Positions 16,044 to 24,800 of a stretch of 64,000 bases of DNA are shown one piece after another. The stretch is taken from positions 1 to 64,000 of the forward strand of contig JBMOPD010000035.1 in the NCBI GenBank assembly GCA_049323615.1, given 5' to 3'. The notes beneath the pieces were generated by a model. That model made no database searches, was not told the DNA's origin, and was given only the letters and a program-made list of their open reading frames with translations. Made by a program: the position numbers and the translations under genes. Each line of letters opens with the position of its first letter. Within the stretch, counting starts at the first letter, position 1. The stretch comes from JBMOPD01 sp049323615 (GTDB taxonomy: Bacteria > Bacillota > Desulfotomaculia > Desulfotomaculales > Desulfocucumaceae).

Positions 16044-16875
16044 TTTGTCTGCCCCCCTTCACCGGCGCCCCCGCGCCTGCGCCTTATTCCCTCTTCGGCC
16101 CGGTCAAATATTTTCCGGACCTGGTTTTTTCCTTTGATACCCTTGGGCACAAGGGGAAGCTTGCCCTTTAAAAACAGCTTCAGCCCCAGGTCCAGGTCGC
16201 TGAATAGCTGGCCGGTGCTGATCTTGTATTTGGCCATGAGTATGCTCTCGCTTATGCGGCCCCTGGACTTGAGGTCGTTTAAAAACATCCGGTGGAAGGT
16301 GGGGGTCCTGTCCCCCGGGGCCATGATATTTTCCGCCCGGGTCATTTCCCGGACGGTGTCCATTACTTCGGCTATGCTGATGCCGTTGGGGCAGCGGGCG
16401 CCGCAGGTTTCGCAGCCGGTGCAGAGCCAGATGGCCGGGCTTCTTAAAACCTTTTCCTTCAGTCCCAGGTTGATCATCCTGATCAACTGGTTGGGGGTTA
16501 TTTCCTGAAACCCGGCCATGGGAAGACACCCCGCCGCACATTTCTGGCAGTGGTAGCAAAGTTCTATGGGCTGGCCGCTGGCGGACCNNNNNNNNNNNNN
16601 NNNNNNNNNNNNNNNNNNNNNNNNNNNNNNNNNNNNNNNNNNNNNNNNNNNNNNNNNNNNNNNNNNNNNNNNNNNNNNNNNNNNNNNAGTCCCAGGTTGA
16701 TCATCCTGATCAACTGGTTGGGGGTTATTTCCTGAAACCCGGCCATGGGAAGACACCCCGCCGCACATTTCTGGCAGTGGTAGCAAAGTTCTATGGGCTG
16801 GCCGCTGGCGGACCGTATTTTTTCGGCAAAGCCGGGATCAACTTTGAGCGCTTCCCCGCCCCTGGTTACTTCCAT
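16040..16875 (-). CDS. hdrC: heterodisulfide reductase subunit C-like (HdrC), interrupted by a scaffold gap
   Basis: HdrC passes electrons from HdrA to HdrB through two [4Fe-4S] clusters. The cluster motifs CYHCQKCAAGC and CTGCETCGARCP are present. The sequence contains 100 Ns (16588-16687) flanked by two identical 127-bp copies. Collapsing the gap and one copy gives a continuous 609-nt frame of 202 residues, normal for HdrC, starting at ATG 16875 (MEVTRGGEALKVDP). The gene is therefore intact and the interruption is an assembly artefact. It is cotranscribed with hdrB. Confidence 0.9.
16461..16814. other. assembly gap: 100 N between identical 127-bp ends
   Basis: Bases 16461-16587 and 16688-16814 are identical over 127 bp and are separated by exactly 100 Ns. 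A 127-bp overlap equals a common largest k-mer of de Bruijn assemblers, and 100 N is a common scaffolding placeholder. The two contigs overlap and should be merged, removing 227 bp. Real DNA does not have a duplication here. Confidence 0.95.
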
Positions 16876-16896
16876 CCTTAAAACCCCCTGTTTTTA

Positions 16897-16960
16897 AGCC
16901 ACAGAGAACACAGAGAGCGTAGAGGGGAAGTTTTTTAAAGCCTCTGTGACCTCCGTGGCT
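16897..16960. repeat. imperfect inverted repeat between the FrhB-like gene and hdrC
   Basis: The 19-bp arms at 16897-16915 (AGCCACAGAGAACACAGAG) and 16942-16960 are complementary apart from a few mismatches. The CCACAGAGAACACAGAG string is a common intergenic repeat in many bacteria. It lies inside the predicted operon, where it could form an mRNA hairpin and uncouple expression of hdrCB from the upstream genes. Confidence 0.6.
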
Positions 16961-16971
16961 ATACTCATCTT

Positions 16972-18099
16972 TTACCTCGGCTCCAGCTCGTTCTCCCGAT
17001 AGGTGGTCAGCGGGGGCTCTTCCTCCAGCGACCGGCCCGGAACGTAATTAAAAATTTTCTGCAGCCTTTCACCGGCCATCTTGAATATGACGCCCAGGGG
17101 AATCTTCCCCGGACAGGCCGACTCGCACTGGCCGCAGCCCACACAGCTGAGGGCCATGTGGTTGACCCGGGTCAGGTGGAACAGCAGTTTGTCGGCGGGC
17201 ATCCCCATCAGGCCTTTTCTCCCCGCCCGGTTCAGGTAATAATCCGGGCCGTGTTTAAATATATCCGTGGAGAAAACACATTCCCGGCAGAAGCACAGGG
17301 GGCACGCCTGCCTGCAGTTGTGGCACTTTATGCAGCCGGCGAGCTCAGTCAGCAGTGCCTCAACGCTGCCGGCGCGGGCGGCAAATTCTTCATAAAGCCG
17401 CTTCCTGTTTTCCTCCCGCCGTGCCCGGATGACCTCAATCGACTGCAATCTCCCCTCCGGCGCCCGGTCGCTGCCGGACCCCAGGAAGGACGAGGCCCAC
17501 TGGCTGAATTCATCGGAAACCGAAACCAAAACCTGCTTCCGGTCCATGCCCACCCAGCCCAGGTGTATCGCCGCATGCTCGGCTTCTATGTGGCCGCAGG
17601 CCGAACATGCCCGCCGGATGCTCTTTCCGTTGAGGTTCTCCCGGTATTCCTTTCCTGCCGGGGCGGCCATCCACTCTTCGGCCAGCCGCTCCCCGGCCGA
17701 ACTTAACTGGCTGTAGTCGGCGGGATCGAAGGTGCCCAGGCAGTCCATGCCAATGACCACAATGCTTTCCAGGTTGGCCTGGTTCAGCTTGACCAGCTCC
17801 ACCAGGGCCCTGGTCTCGCAGGATCTCAGCACAACCCCTATCTTTTCATCGGGAACGGACGACGATGTGAGGTCCGAAACAATGCGGGCGGCGTTGACCA
17901 TGGATACCGGCGCGAAGGGGTTAATGGCCTGCAACGCCCCGGGTGATTTCACCAGTGTCATGGCAGTGCTTTTTCCGGAACCGGTATCCCGGGGAACCAG
18001 TACAGCCCCCACCACCCCGTCGCTGATCATGCGGCCCAGGAATGAAGCCAGGGCATTGTTTACGCCTTTTTCATCAACAGGCAAGATATGGTTTTTCAT
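16972..18099 (-). CDS. FrhB/FdhB-family Fe-S flavoprotein, FloxC-like
   Basis: Related to the beta subunit of F420-reducing hydrogenase and formate dehydrogenase and to FloxC. It has an N-terminal FrhB-type domain (GAVLVPRD, VLRSCETRALVELVKL near residues 90-107, VIGMDCLGTFD). At the C-terminus are two ferredoxin-type sites, CIKCHNCRQACPLCFCREC (about 255-273) and CVGCGQCESACPG (about 320-332). I start at ATG 18099 (MKNHILPV) behind GGTGGAAAG. An ATG at 18129 would overlap the mvhD end. Placed between mvhD and hdrCB, it probably feeds electrons into, or takes them from, the HdrA module. The electron donor is not identifiable from sequence. Confidence 0.82.
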   Translation of the reverse strand: MKNHILPVDEKGVNNALASFLGRMISDGVVGAVLVPRDTGSGKSTAMTLVKSPGALQAINPFAPVSMVNAARIVSDLTSSSVPDEKIGVVLRSCETRALVELVKLNQANLESIVVIGMDCLGTFDPADYSQLSSAGERLAEEWMAAPAGKEYRENLNGKSIRRACSACGHIEAEHAAIHLGWVGMDRKQVLVSVSDEFSQWASSFLGSGSDRAPEGRLQSIEVIRARREENRKRLYEEFAARAGSVEALLTELAGCIKCHNCRQACPLCFCRECVFSTDIFKHGPDYYLNRAGRKGLMGMPADKLLFHLTRVNHMALSCVGCGQCESACPGKIPLGVIFKMAGERLQKIFNYVPGRSLEEEPPLTTYRENELEPR

Positions 18100-18116
18100 C
18101 TTTCCACCGTCCACCG

Positions 18117-18602
18117 CTAGATTTCCCATTGATTTTTCAACGGGTTGGGACCCAGTTTCTTCAGGGCCTGCACCATTTCATCCACGGTCTGGGCAAACAG
18201 CTTGCCCTCCGAGGCGCTGATGAAGCGGAACCAGACCCTTTCCTGATCAATGCCGAACATTTCCAGGGCTGCCCTTAAAACCGCAATTCTCCTGCGCGCC
18301 TTGTAATTGCCACTACCATAGTGGCAGTCCCCGGCGTGTCACCCTCCCACCAGCACTCCGTCGGCCCCGTCCAGAAGCGGGGTCAGCAGGTACAGGGGGT
18401 CCACCGACCCCGAACACATCACCCGGACCAGCCTTATATTGGGCGGGTACTGAATCCTCGACGTCCCCGCCAGGTCGGCCCCGGCATAGCTGCACCAGTT
18501 GCACACCATGCCGACAATCCGGGGTTCAAACTCCCCGCTTCCGGCTGCCGCCACAGCATCTTCCCTTTGTTCCTGTTCCCGATCCATATTAACCTGGTTC
18601 AT
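18117..18602 (-). CDS. mvhD: selenocysteine-containing MvhD (hydrogenase delta subunit-like)
   Basis: MvhD links an electron-input module to HdrA through a [2Fe-2S] cluster. The frame from ATG 18602 is interrupted once, by UGA at 18339-18341 (codon 88), and continues in the same frame to TAG at 18117, giving 161 residues. The N-terminal part has the MVCNWCSYAGADLAG motif. The UGA replaces the first Cys of the family motif G-C-H-x-G-D-C-H-Y (here GG-Sec-HAGDCHY). The downstream part is fully typical (KLGPNPL). A 17-nt hairpin starts 13 nt after the UGA. I therefore read UGA as selenocysteine, not as a nonsense mutation. It follows hdrA and precedes an FrhB-like gene. Confidence 0.87.
18309..18325 (-). 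promoter_or_regulatory. bacterial SECIS-like hairpin for mvhD codon 88
   Basis: On the minus strand GCCACTA, loop TGG, TAGTGGC forms a perfect 7-bp stem of 17 nt in total, starting exactly 13 nt after the UGA at 18341-18339. E. coli-type SECIS elements need a short stem-loop about 11 nt after the UGA with a G in the apical loop. The same spacing and size recur in the two other mvhD genes of this window. Confidence 0.8.
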
Positions 18603-18768
18603 CTCTTCAACCCCCCCAATATTGGTCGTCAGCCGTAAGACGTTAGCTATTAAACTTAAATCCGGACTTTCATGCCGCAAAGTGCGGCGCCACGGACAAT
18701 GAAAAGCGAATAAGCCGATGGCGCAACGCCGCCGGTGGACTTTTTGGGCGGCCCGTATCATAGTATTT

Positions 18769-21700
18769 TCACAGGGCATCCTGCAGCATGGCCAACACCT
18801 GCCCCTTTTCGTAACCCTTCTGCTGCGATGCGCCGCTGGGGCAGGCGGCCACGCAGGCCCCGCAGCCCTGGCAGAGCACACCGGTGACCATGGCCACGTT
18901 GCTGAATTCGTCCATGTACCTGGCGTTGTAGCTGCACACTTTTACGCAGATGCCGCAGCCCGCACACATATCCTCCTGGACAAAGGCGGTGATGGCCACG
19001 TTCTCCATTTTATCCTTGGCCAGCAGGGTGGCCGCCCGCATGGCCGCCGCGTTGGCCTGGACAATTGACTCGTTAAGCAGTTTGGGCGAGTGGGCCTGGC
19101 CGCACAGGTAAAGCCCGTCGGCGGCGAAGTCCACCGGCCTCAGTTTCAGGTGCGCCTCTAAGAGGAATCCCTCGGCGTTAAGGGGCACCTTGAACAGCCG
19201 GCTCAGTTTTTCGTTGTCCCGGCCGGGATCTACGCCGGTGCTCAGGACCAGCAGGTCGGCGTCTACTTTGATTTTGAAGCCGGTGACGTGGTCCCCGAAC
19301 TCCACCGCAAGCTTTTCCCCGGCCTCCTTCACCACCGGTCCGGCGCCGGGCTCATAGCGGAAGAACCCGACTCCCTTCCGGCGGGCTTCAGTGTAGTACT
19401 TCTCATATAACCCGTAAACCCGCACGTCACGGTACAGCACGTAGACGTTGGCAGCGGGGGAGATTTCTTTTATCTTCAGGGCGTTTTTGACCGCCTGGAG
19501 GCAGCACGTCCGGCTGCAGTACGGCCTTTCGGCGTTCCTGGAGCCCACGCACTGGATCATTACGACGTTCCTGACGCCATCCAGGTTGCCGGCGGCTATC
19601 TTCTCTTCAATTTCTTTCTGGGTCATTACCCGGCTGTTGGAACCGTGCAGATATTCTGAGGTTGCCGCCTCCCCGGCCCCGGTGGCCAGGATGGTGGCCC
19701 CGTGGGTGATCTCTTCCCCGGCGTCCCCGGCCTTGATCCTGGTCTTGTAGTTGCCGGGGAAACCTGCGGTGTCGGTTACTTCGGCCCCGGTGTACACCTT
19801 GATCAGGGGGTTGGCTTTAACCTTGGCGGTAAGGTCGGCCAGGATTTCGGCGGGCTGCCTTCCATCCACCTCATAGTGCGCTCTGAGCAACCTGCCGCCC
19901 AGTTGGTCACTCTTCTCCACCAGGTAAACACCGAAGCCCTGCTCGGCCAGCGAAAGCGCCGCCGTCAGGCCGGAGGCCCCGCCGCCGACCACCAGGCAGT
20001 TTTTGTTGATCTCGGTGTGGGTTGTTTCGATGGGAGAAAGTCTCCTGGCCTTGGCCACGGCCATCCGGACCAGGTCTTTGGCTTTGGCCGTGGCCCGGTC
20101 CGGGTTGTTCCGGTGCACCCAGGAGGAGTGTTCCCGGATGTTGACGTGCTCGTACAGGTACTGGTTGAGCCCGGCCTCCCGGATGGCGTTCATAAACAGG
20201 GGGGCGTGGGTCCTGGGGGTGCAGGAGGCCACTACCACCCGGTTCAGCTGCAGGGATTGGACCCGGCCCTTGATCTTTTCTATGCTGTCCTGGGCGCAGG
20301 CGAAGAGGAATTCTTCGGCAAAGGCCACTCCCTTTAAGCCCCCGGCGTATTTGACCACTGCCGGCACGTCTATGACGCTGCCTATGTTTATGCCGCAGTT
20401 GCACACGAATACGCCCACCCTGGGCTCTTCGCCGCTGGTGTCCTTTTCCGGGGCAAAGGTCTTGGACCTGGTCAGCTTACCCCGCGAGTCGGACAGCATC
20501 CTGGACACGTACCCGGCGGCCGCGCTGCCGTCGATGACGGTTTCGGGGATATCCTTGGGCCCGGCAAAGGTGCCGGCCACGAAAACCCCCGGCCTGGTGG
20601 TGGCCCCAGGAAGTTCCCCGGCCTCGCAGAAGCCGAATTCATCCAGCTCCACGCCAACGGCCCCGGCCAGCGCCCCGGCCTCCCGGGGAGGCTTAAGCCC
20701 CACCGACAGGACCACCAGGTCGAATTCTTCTTCCAGCATCCTGCCGCCGCCGGTCCGGTACCGGATCAGCAGGTTCCCCGAGGGCTGTTCTTTGACCGAG
20801 GAAACCATGCACTTTTCATAGCGCACCCCGTATTCGTTCCTGGCCCGCTCGTAGTACTGCTCAAATCCTTTGCCGTAGGCCCGCACGTCGATGCAGAAGA
20901 TGGCGGAATTAAGACCCGGCACGTGCTCTTTGGCCACTATGGCTTCCTTGGTGGCGTACATGCAGCACACGCCGGAGCAGTAGTTGCGCTCCCGGCCGGG
21001 CTCCCGGGAGCCCACGCACTGGATGAAGGCCACCTTTTTGGGCTCCATGTGGTCCGAGGGCCTGATCAGGTGCCCCTGGAAGGGGCCCGAGGCGCTCAGC
21101 ATCCTTTCAAATTCAAGGCTGGTAACCACGTTTTTGTATATGCCGTAGCCGAACTCGCCCCTCTCCCGGGCGTCGAATATTTCAAATCCCGGCGCCAGGA
21201 TCACCGCTCCCACTGCCACTGAAACGGTCCGGCCGGCCATGGTATGGTCTATGGCCCCGGCCTGGCAGGCCTTCAGGCATTTCCCGCAGGCCTTGGGATT
21301 TTTTATGCGCAGGCATTTTTCCCGGTCTATGATATAGGCGTTGGGATAGGCCTGGGGATATAGCTTGTAGATGGCTTTCCGCTGACCCAGGCCCTGGTTG
21401 AAGGCGTCGTCCACTTTGACCGGACATTTCTCGGCGCAGGACCCGCAGCCCGTGCACTTGTCCTGGTCCACAAAGCGGGGGTGTTTTTTTATGGTGACGG
21501 TGAATTTGCCCGGACTTCCCTCCAGCCCCATGACCTCGGCCAGGGTAATCACTTCTATGTTCAGGTGGCTGCCGATGTCCACCACCCGGGGCGACAGGAT
21601 GCACATGGAACAGTCATTGGTGGGGAAGGTTTTGTCCAGCATGGGCATGGTGCCGGCGATGCCGGGCCGGCGTTCCACCAGGTAAACGTAATAGCCGGAT

Positions 21701-21798
21701 TCAGCCAGGTCAAGGGCCGCCTGCATCCCGCCGATTCCGGAGCCCACCACCAGCACGGCGCCGGTGGTTTTATTTTTTTCCAAACCCTGAGCCGTCAA
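18769..21798 (-). CDS. hdrA: heterodisulfide reductase subunit A, long (tandem) form
   Basis: HdrA is the FAD-containing bifurcating subunit. This 1009-residue form has two flavoprotein halves: a first FAD motif GSGIGG (about residues 19-24) and a second VVGGGASG in the C-terminal half. Ferredoxin-type clusters are at CTGCGSCAEKCP (115-125), in a second CxxC set around CGKCLKAC, and in two C-terminal motifs (CAGCGICVKVC and CQGCGACVAACP). The conserved NDCSMCILSP site (C63, C66) is present, but the third Cys seen in three paralogues here (VECGRH) is VDIGSH. I start at TTG 21798 behind GAAGGTGG; GTG 21807 is an alternative. It lies 166 bp upstream of mvhD. Confidence 0.93.
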   Translation of the reverse strand: MTAQGLEKNKTTGAVLVVGSGIGGMQAALDLAESGYYVYLVERRPGIAGTMPMLDKTFPTNDCSMCILSPRVVDIGSHLNIEVITLAEVMGLEGSPGKFTVTIKKHPRFVDQDKCTGCGSCAEKCPVKVDDAFNQGLGQRKAIYKLYPQAYPNAYIIDREKCLRIKNPKACGKCLKACQAGAIDHTMAGRTVSVAVGAVILAPGFEIFDARERGEFGYGIYKNVVTSLEFERMLSASGPFQGHLIRPSDHMEPKKVAFIQCVGSREPGRERNYCSGVCCMYATKEAIVAKEHVPGLNSAIFCIDVRAYGKGFEQYYERARNEYGVRYEKCMVSSVKEQPSGNLLIRYRTGGGRMLEEEFDLVVLSVGLKPPREAGALAGAVGVELDEFGFCEAGELPGATTRPGVFVAGTFAGPKDIPETVIDGSAAAGYVSRMLSDSRGKLTRSKTFAPEKDTSGEEPRVGVFVCNCGINIGSVIDVPAVVKYAGGLKGVAFAEEFLFACAQDSIEKIKGRVQSLQLNRVVVASCTPRTHAPLFMNAIREAGLNQYLYEHVNIREHSSWVHRNNPDRATAKAKDLVRMAVAKARRLSPIETTHTEINKNCLVVGGGASGLTAALSLAEQGFGVYLVEKSDQLGGRLLRAHYEVDGRQPAEILADLTAKVKANPLIKVYTGAEVTDTAGFPGNYKTRIKAGDAGEEITHGATILATGAGEAATSEYLHGSNSRVMTQKEIEEKIAAGNLDGVRNVVMIQCVGSRNAERPYCSRTCCLQAVKNALKIKEISPAANVYVLYRDVRVYGLYEKYYTEARRKGVGFFRYEPGAGPVVKEAGEKLAVEFGDHVTGFKIKVDADLLVLSTGVDPGRDNEKLSRLFKVPLNAEGFLLEAHLKLRPVDFAADGLYLCGQAHSPKLLNESIVQANAAAMRAATLLAKDKMENVAITAFVQEDMCAGCGICVKVCSYNARYMDEFSNVAMVTGVLCQGCGACVAACPSGASQQKGYEKGQVLAMLQDAL

Positions 21799-21841
21799 GC
21801 AGTCCACCTTCTTTTATCGCTGATTGATAAGTCTTTACTCC

Positions 21842-24800
21842 CTAATTCATAAACGACCACAGTGCGGCCAGCATCTGCGACTTTTCAAAGCCCCTCTGCT
21901 GGGTGGCCCCGCTGGGGCAGGCCACCACGCAGGCCCCGCAGCCCTGGCAGAGCACCTCGTTGACCTGGGCTACCCTGTCCCTTTCGCTCAGCCTGCGGGC
22001 GTTGTAGCCGCACGCCTTGACGCAGACCCCGCATCCCCCGCACTTCTTTGCGTTAACCTTGGCCACTATGGGCACGTTCTCCAGTTTATCCTTGGCCAGC
22101 AGGGTGACCGCCCGCATGGCGGCGGCGTTGGCCTGGGTGACGGTTTCCCTGACCGACTTGGGCGCGTGGGCGGTCCCGCACAGGTACATGCCCTCGGCCG
22201 AAAAGTCCACCGGCCTGAGCTTCATATGGGCCTCCAGCATGAACCGGTCGGCGTCCAGGGGCACCTTGAATATCCTGCTGAGCTTCTCGTTGTCCTCCCC
22301 GTGTTCGATGCCGGTGCTCAAAACCAGCAGGTCCGGCTTTATGGCCACCGGAATGTGCAGTATATGGTCTTTGACCACAACCTCCAGGTCGTTTCCGGAC
22401 AGCCTTACCCGGGGCCTGTCGTCCTCTTCGTACCTGATAAAGATTATCCCCCTGCGCCGGGCCCCGGTGTAGTATTCCTCCAGCAGCCCGTAAGATCTCA
22501 CGTCACGGTACAAAATGAATATATTGGCCTCGGGGTTGATTTCTTTTATCTTCAGCGCGTTTTTCAGGGCCTCCTGGCAGCACACCCGGCTGCAGTACGG
22601 CCTTTGTTCATTCCGGGAGCCTACGCACTGGATCATTACAATGGTATTGAGGCCGCCGCACTGCCCGCCGTGGATCATTTCTTCCAGCCGGGTCTGGGTC
22701 ACCACCCGGTCGCTCCGGCCGAAAAGATACTCGTCTGTTTCAATTTCCCTGGCCCCGGTGGCCAGAATGACCACCCCGTGGTCCAGGTCGCGGCGGCTGC
22801 CGTTTACCTCAATCCGGGTCTGGTAATTGCCCGGGTACCCGCTGAAGTCCACGATATCGGCATTGGTGATCACTTCAATCAGTTCGTGGCCGCTGACCGT
22901 GTCAATCAGCCGTTGCACCAGTTGGCCCGGGTCGTTCCCGCCCAGGGAATACCTCATGTTCCTGACCCGGCCCCCCAGCTGCCCGGTCTTTTCCGCCAGG
23001 TAGACTTTAAAGCCCTGTTCCGCCAGGGAAAGCGAGGCCGTAAGGCCGGCCACGCCCCCTCCCACCACCAGCGCCGCCGGGTTCACATCAACATAGGACG
23101 GGGCCACCGGCTTTAGGAGACACGCCTTGGCCACGGCCATGCGCACCAGGTCCCCGGCCTTTTCGGTGGCTTCCCGGGGACGCTCCCGGTGCACCCAGGA
23201 GGAGTGTTCCCTGATGTTCACATGTTCGTACAGGTACGGGTTCAGCCCGGCTTCCCGGAGGGCGCTCTGGAACAGCGGGGCGTGGGTCCTGGGGGTGCAG
23301 GAGGCCACCACCACCCGGTTCAGCCGGTTCTCTTCAATGGCTTTTTTGATCTTTTCTATACTGTCCTGGGAACAGGTGAACAGGAAGCTGTCGGTATGGG
23401 CCACAAAGGGCAGTTTGGCGGCGTATTTGGCCACCTGGGGCACGTTAACCACGCTGGCTATGTTGATGCCGCAGTTGCAGACAAATACCCCGACCCGCGG
23501 CTTCTCCCGGCGCACGTCCCTTTCCGGCGGGTATTCCTTTTTACGGGTGCAGGTGCCCCGGCTTTCCGAAAGCAGCCTGGAGATGTGCCCGGCGGCCGCG
23601 CTGGCCTCGACCACGGTCTCCGGGATATCCTTGGGGCCGGCGAATACCCCGCCGGCATATATGCCTTGCCGCGAAGTGAGGCCGGGGGAGTATTCTTCGC
23701 TTTTGCAAAAACCGTAGCGGTCCACTTCGACATCTAAAGCTTTGGCCAGCCTCCCGGCGCTTTGGGAAGTCCTGAGCCCCACCGAGAGCACCACCAGGCC
23801 GAATTCTTCGGTCACCGCCGCCCCGTCGTCGGCGGCATACCTGATCAGCAGGTTGCCGCTGCCGTCCTGCTTGCCCACCACTTCGTAAATGCGGCTGTGC
23901 ACGAATTTTACCCCGTGTTCGTCCCTGGCCCTTTGGTAGTAACGCTCAAAGTCTTTGCCGTAGGAGCGCATGTCCATGAGGAAGATGGTGGTGTCCAGTT
24001 CTTCTGAACTGTGCTCCTTGGCGATGACGGCCTCTTTGATGGCGTACATGCAGCAGACAGAGGAGCAGTAACCCCGTTCTATCCTCTCGTTCCTTGACCC
24101 GACGCACTGGATCCAGGCTATCCGCCCGGGTTCCCGGCCGTCCGAGGGCCTGACCAGGTGTCCCTGGTAAGGCCCGGAGGCGCTTAAGATGCGCTCGAAT
24201 TCTATGCTGGTGACTACGTTGGGGTTTTCTTTGTAGCCGAAGTATTCCAAAGCCGAAGGGTCGTAGGTCTCCCCGCCCGGGCTGAGCAGAACCGCCCCCA
24301 CCTCCAGGGCAATGGCCTCATCCCGCATGTTGTGGTCGATGGCCCCCGGCAGGCAGACCTTGACGCACTCCCCGCACTGGGAGCACACGGCGCAGTTCAG
24401 GCAGCGTTCGGCCTCGGCCGAGGCTTCCCCGGCGCTTAAGGCGGCCACTACTTCTCTGAAATCATTGACCCTCTCCGATACGTCTTCCTGGGCCGGCTCG
24501 TGCCGCTGATCCCGGCAGCAGGGCCTGTTTTCGGGAAAGTCCGCCACTTTCCCGGCGGGGTCGGTATGGCCGTCAGCACTTTCGGCGGGAAGTTCCCCGC
24601 CGGTCAAATAGCTGTCTATGGACGCGGCGGCCCGCTTTCCCGCGCCGATGGCGTCAATGACGGTGGCCGGGCCGGTGACGGCGTCCCCGCCGGCAAACAC
24701 TCCGGGAACACCGGTGGCCAGGGTCTGGCTGTCAACGGTAATCCTGTTGCCCCTGCCAAGGGTGATGCTCAAGCCTTCCACCTTATCCGGCGCCTGCCCC

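Noticed and set aside
16461..16814. Genuine tandem duplication inside hdrC
   Set aside because: Identical 127-bp copies around exactly 100 Ns are the mark of an unmerged contig overlap, and collapsing them restores the reading frame.
18339..18341. UGA interrupting mvhD read as a nonsense mutation or pseudogene
   Set aside because: The frame continues with intact MvhD sequence, the UGA falls on a conserved Cys, a SECIS-like hairpin follows at fixed distance, and two paralogues show the same arrangement.
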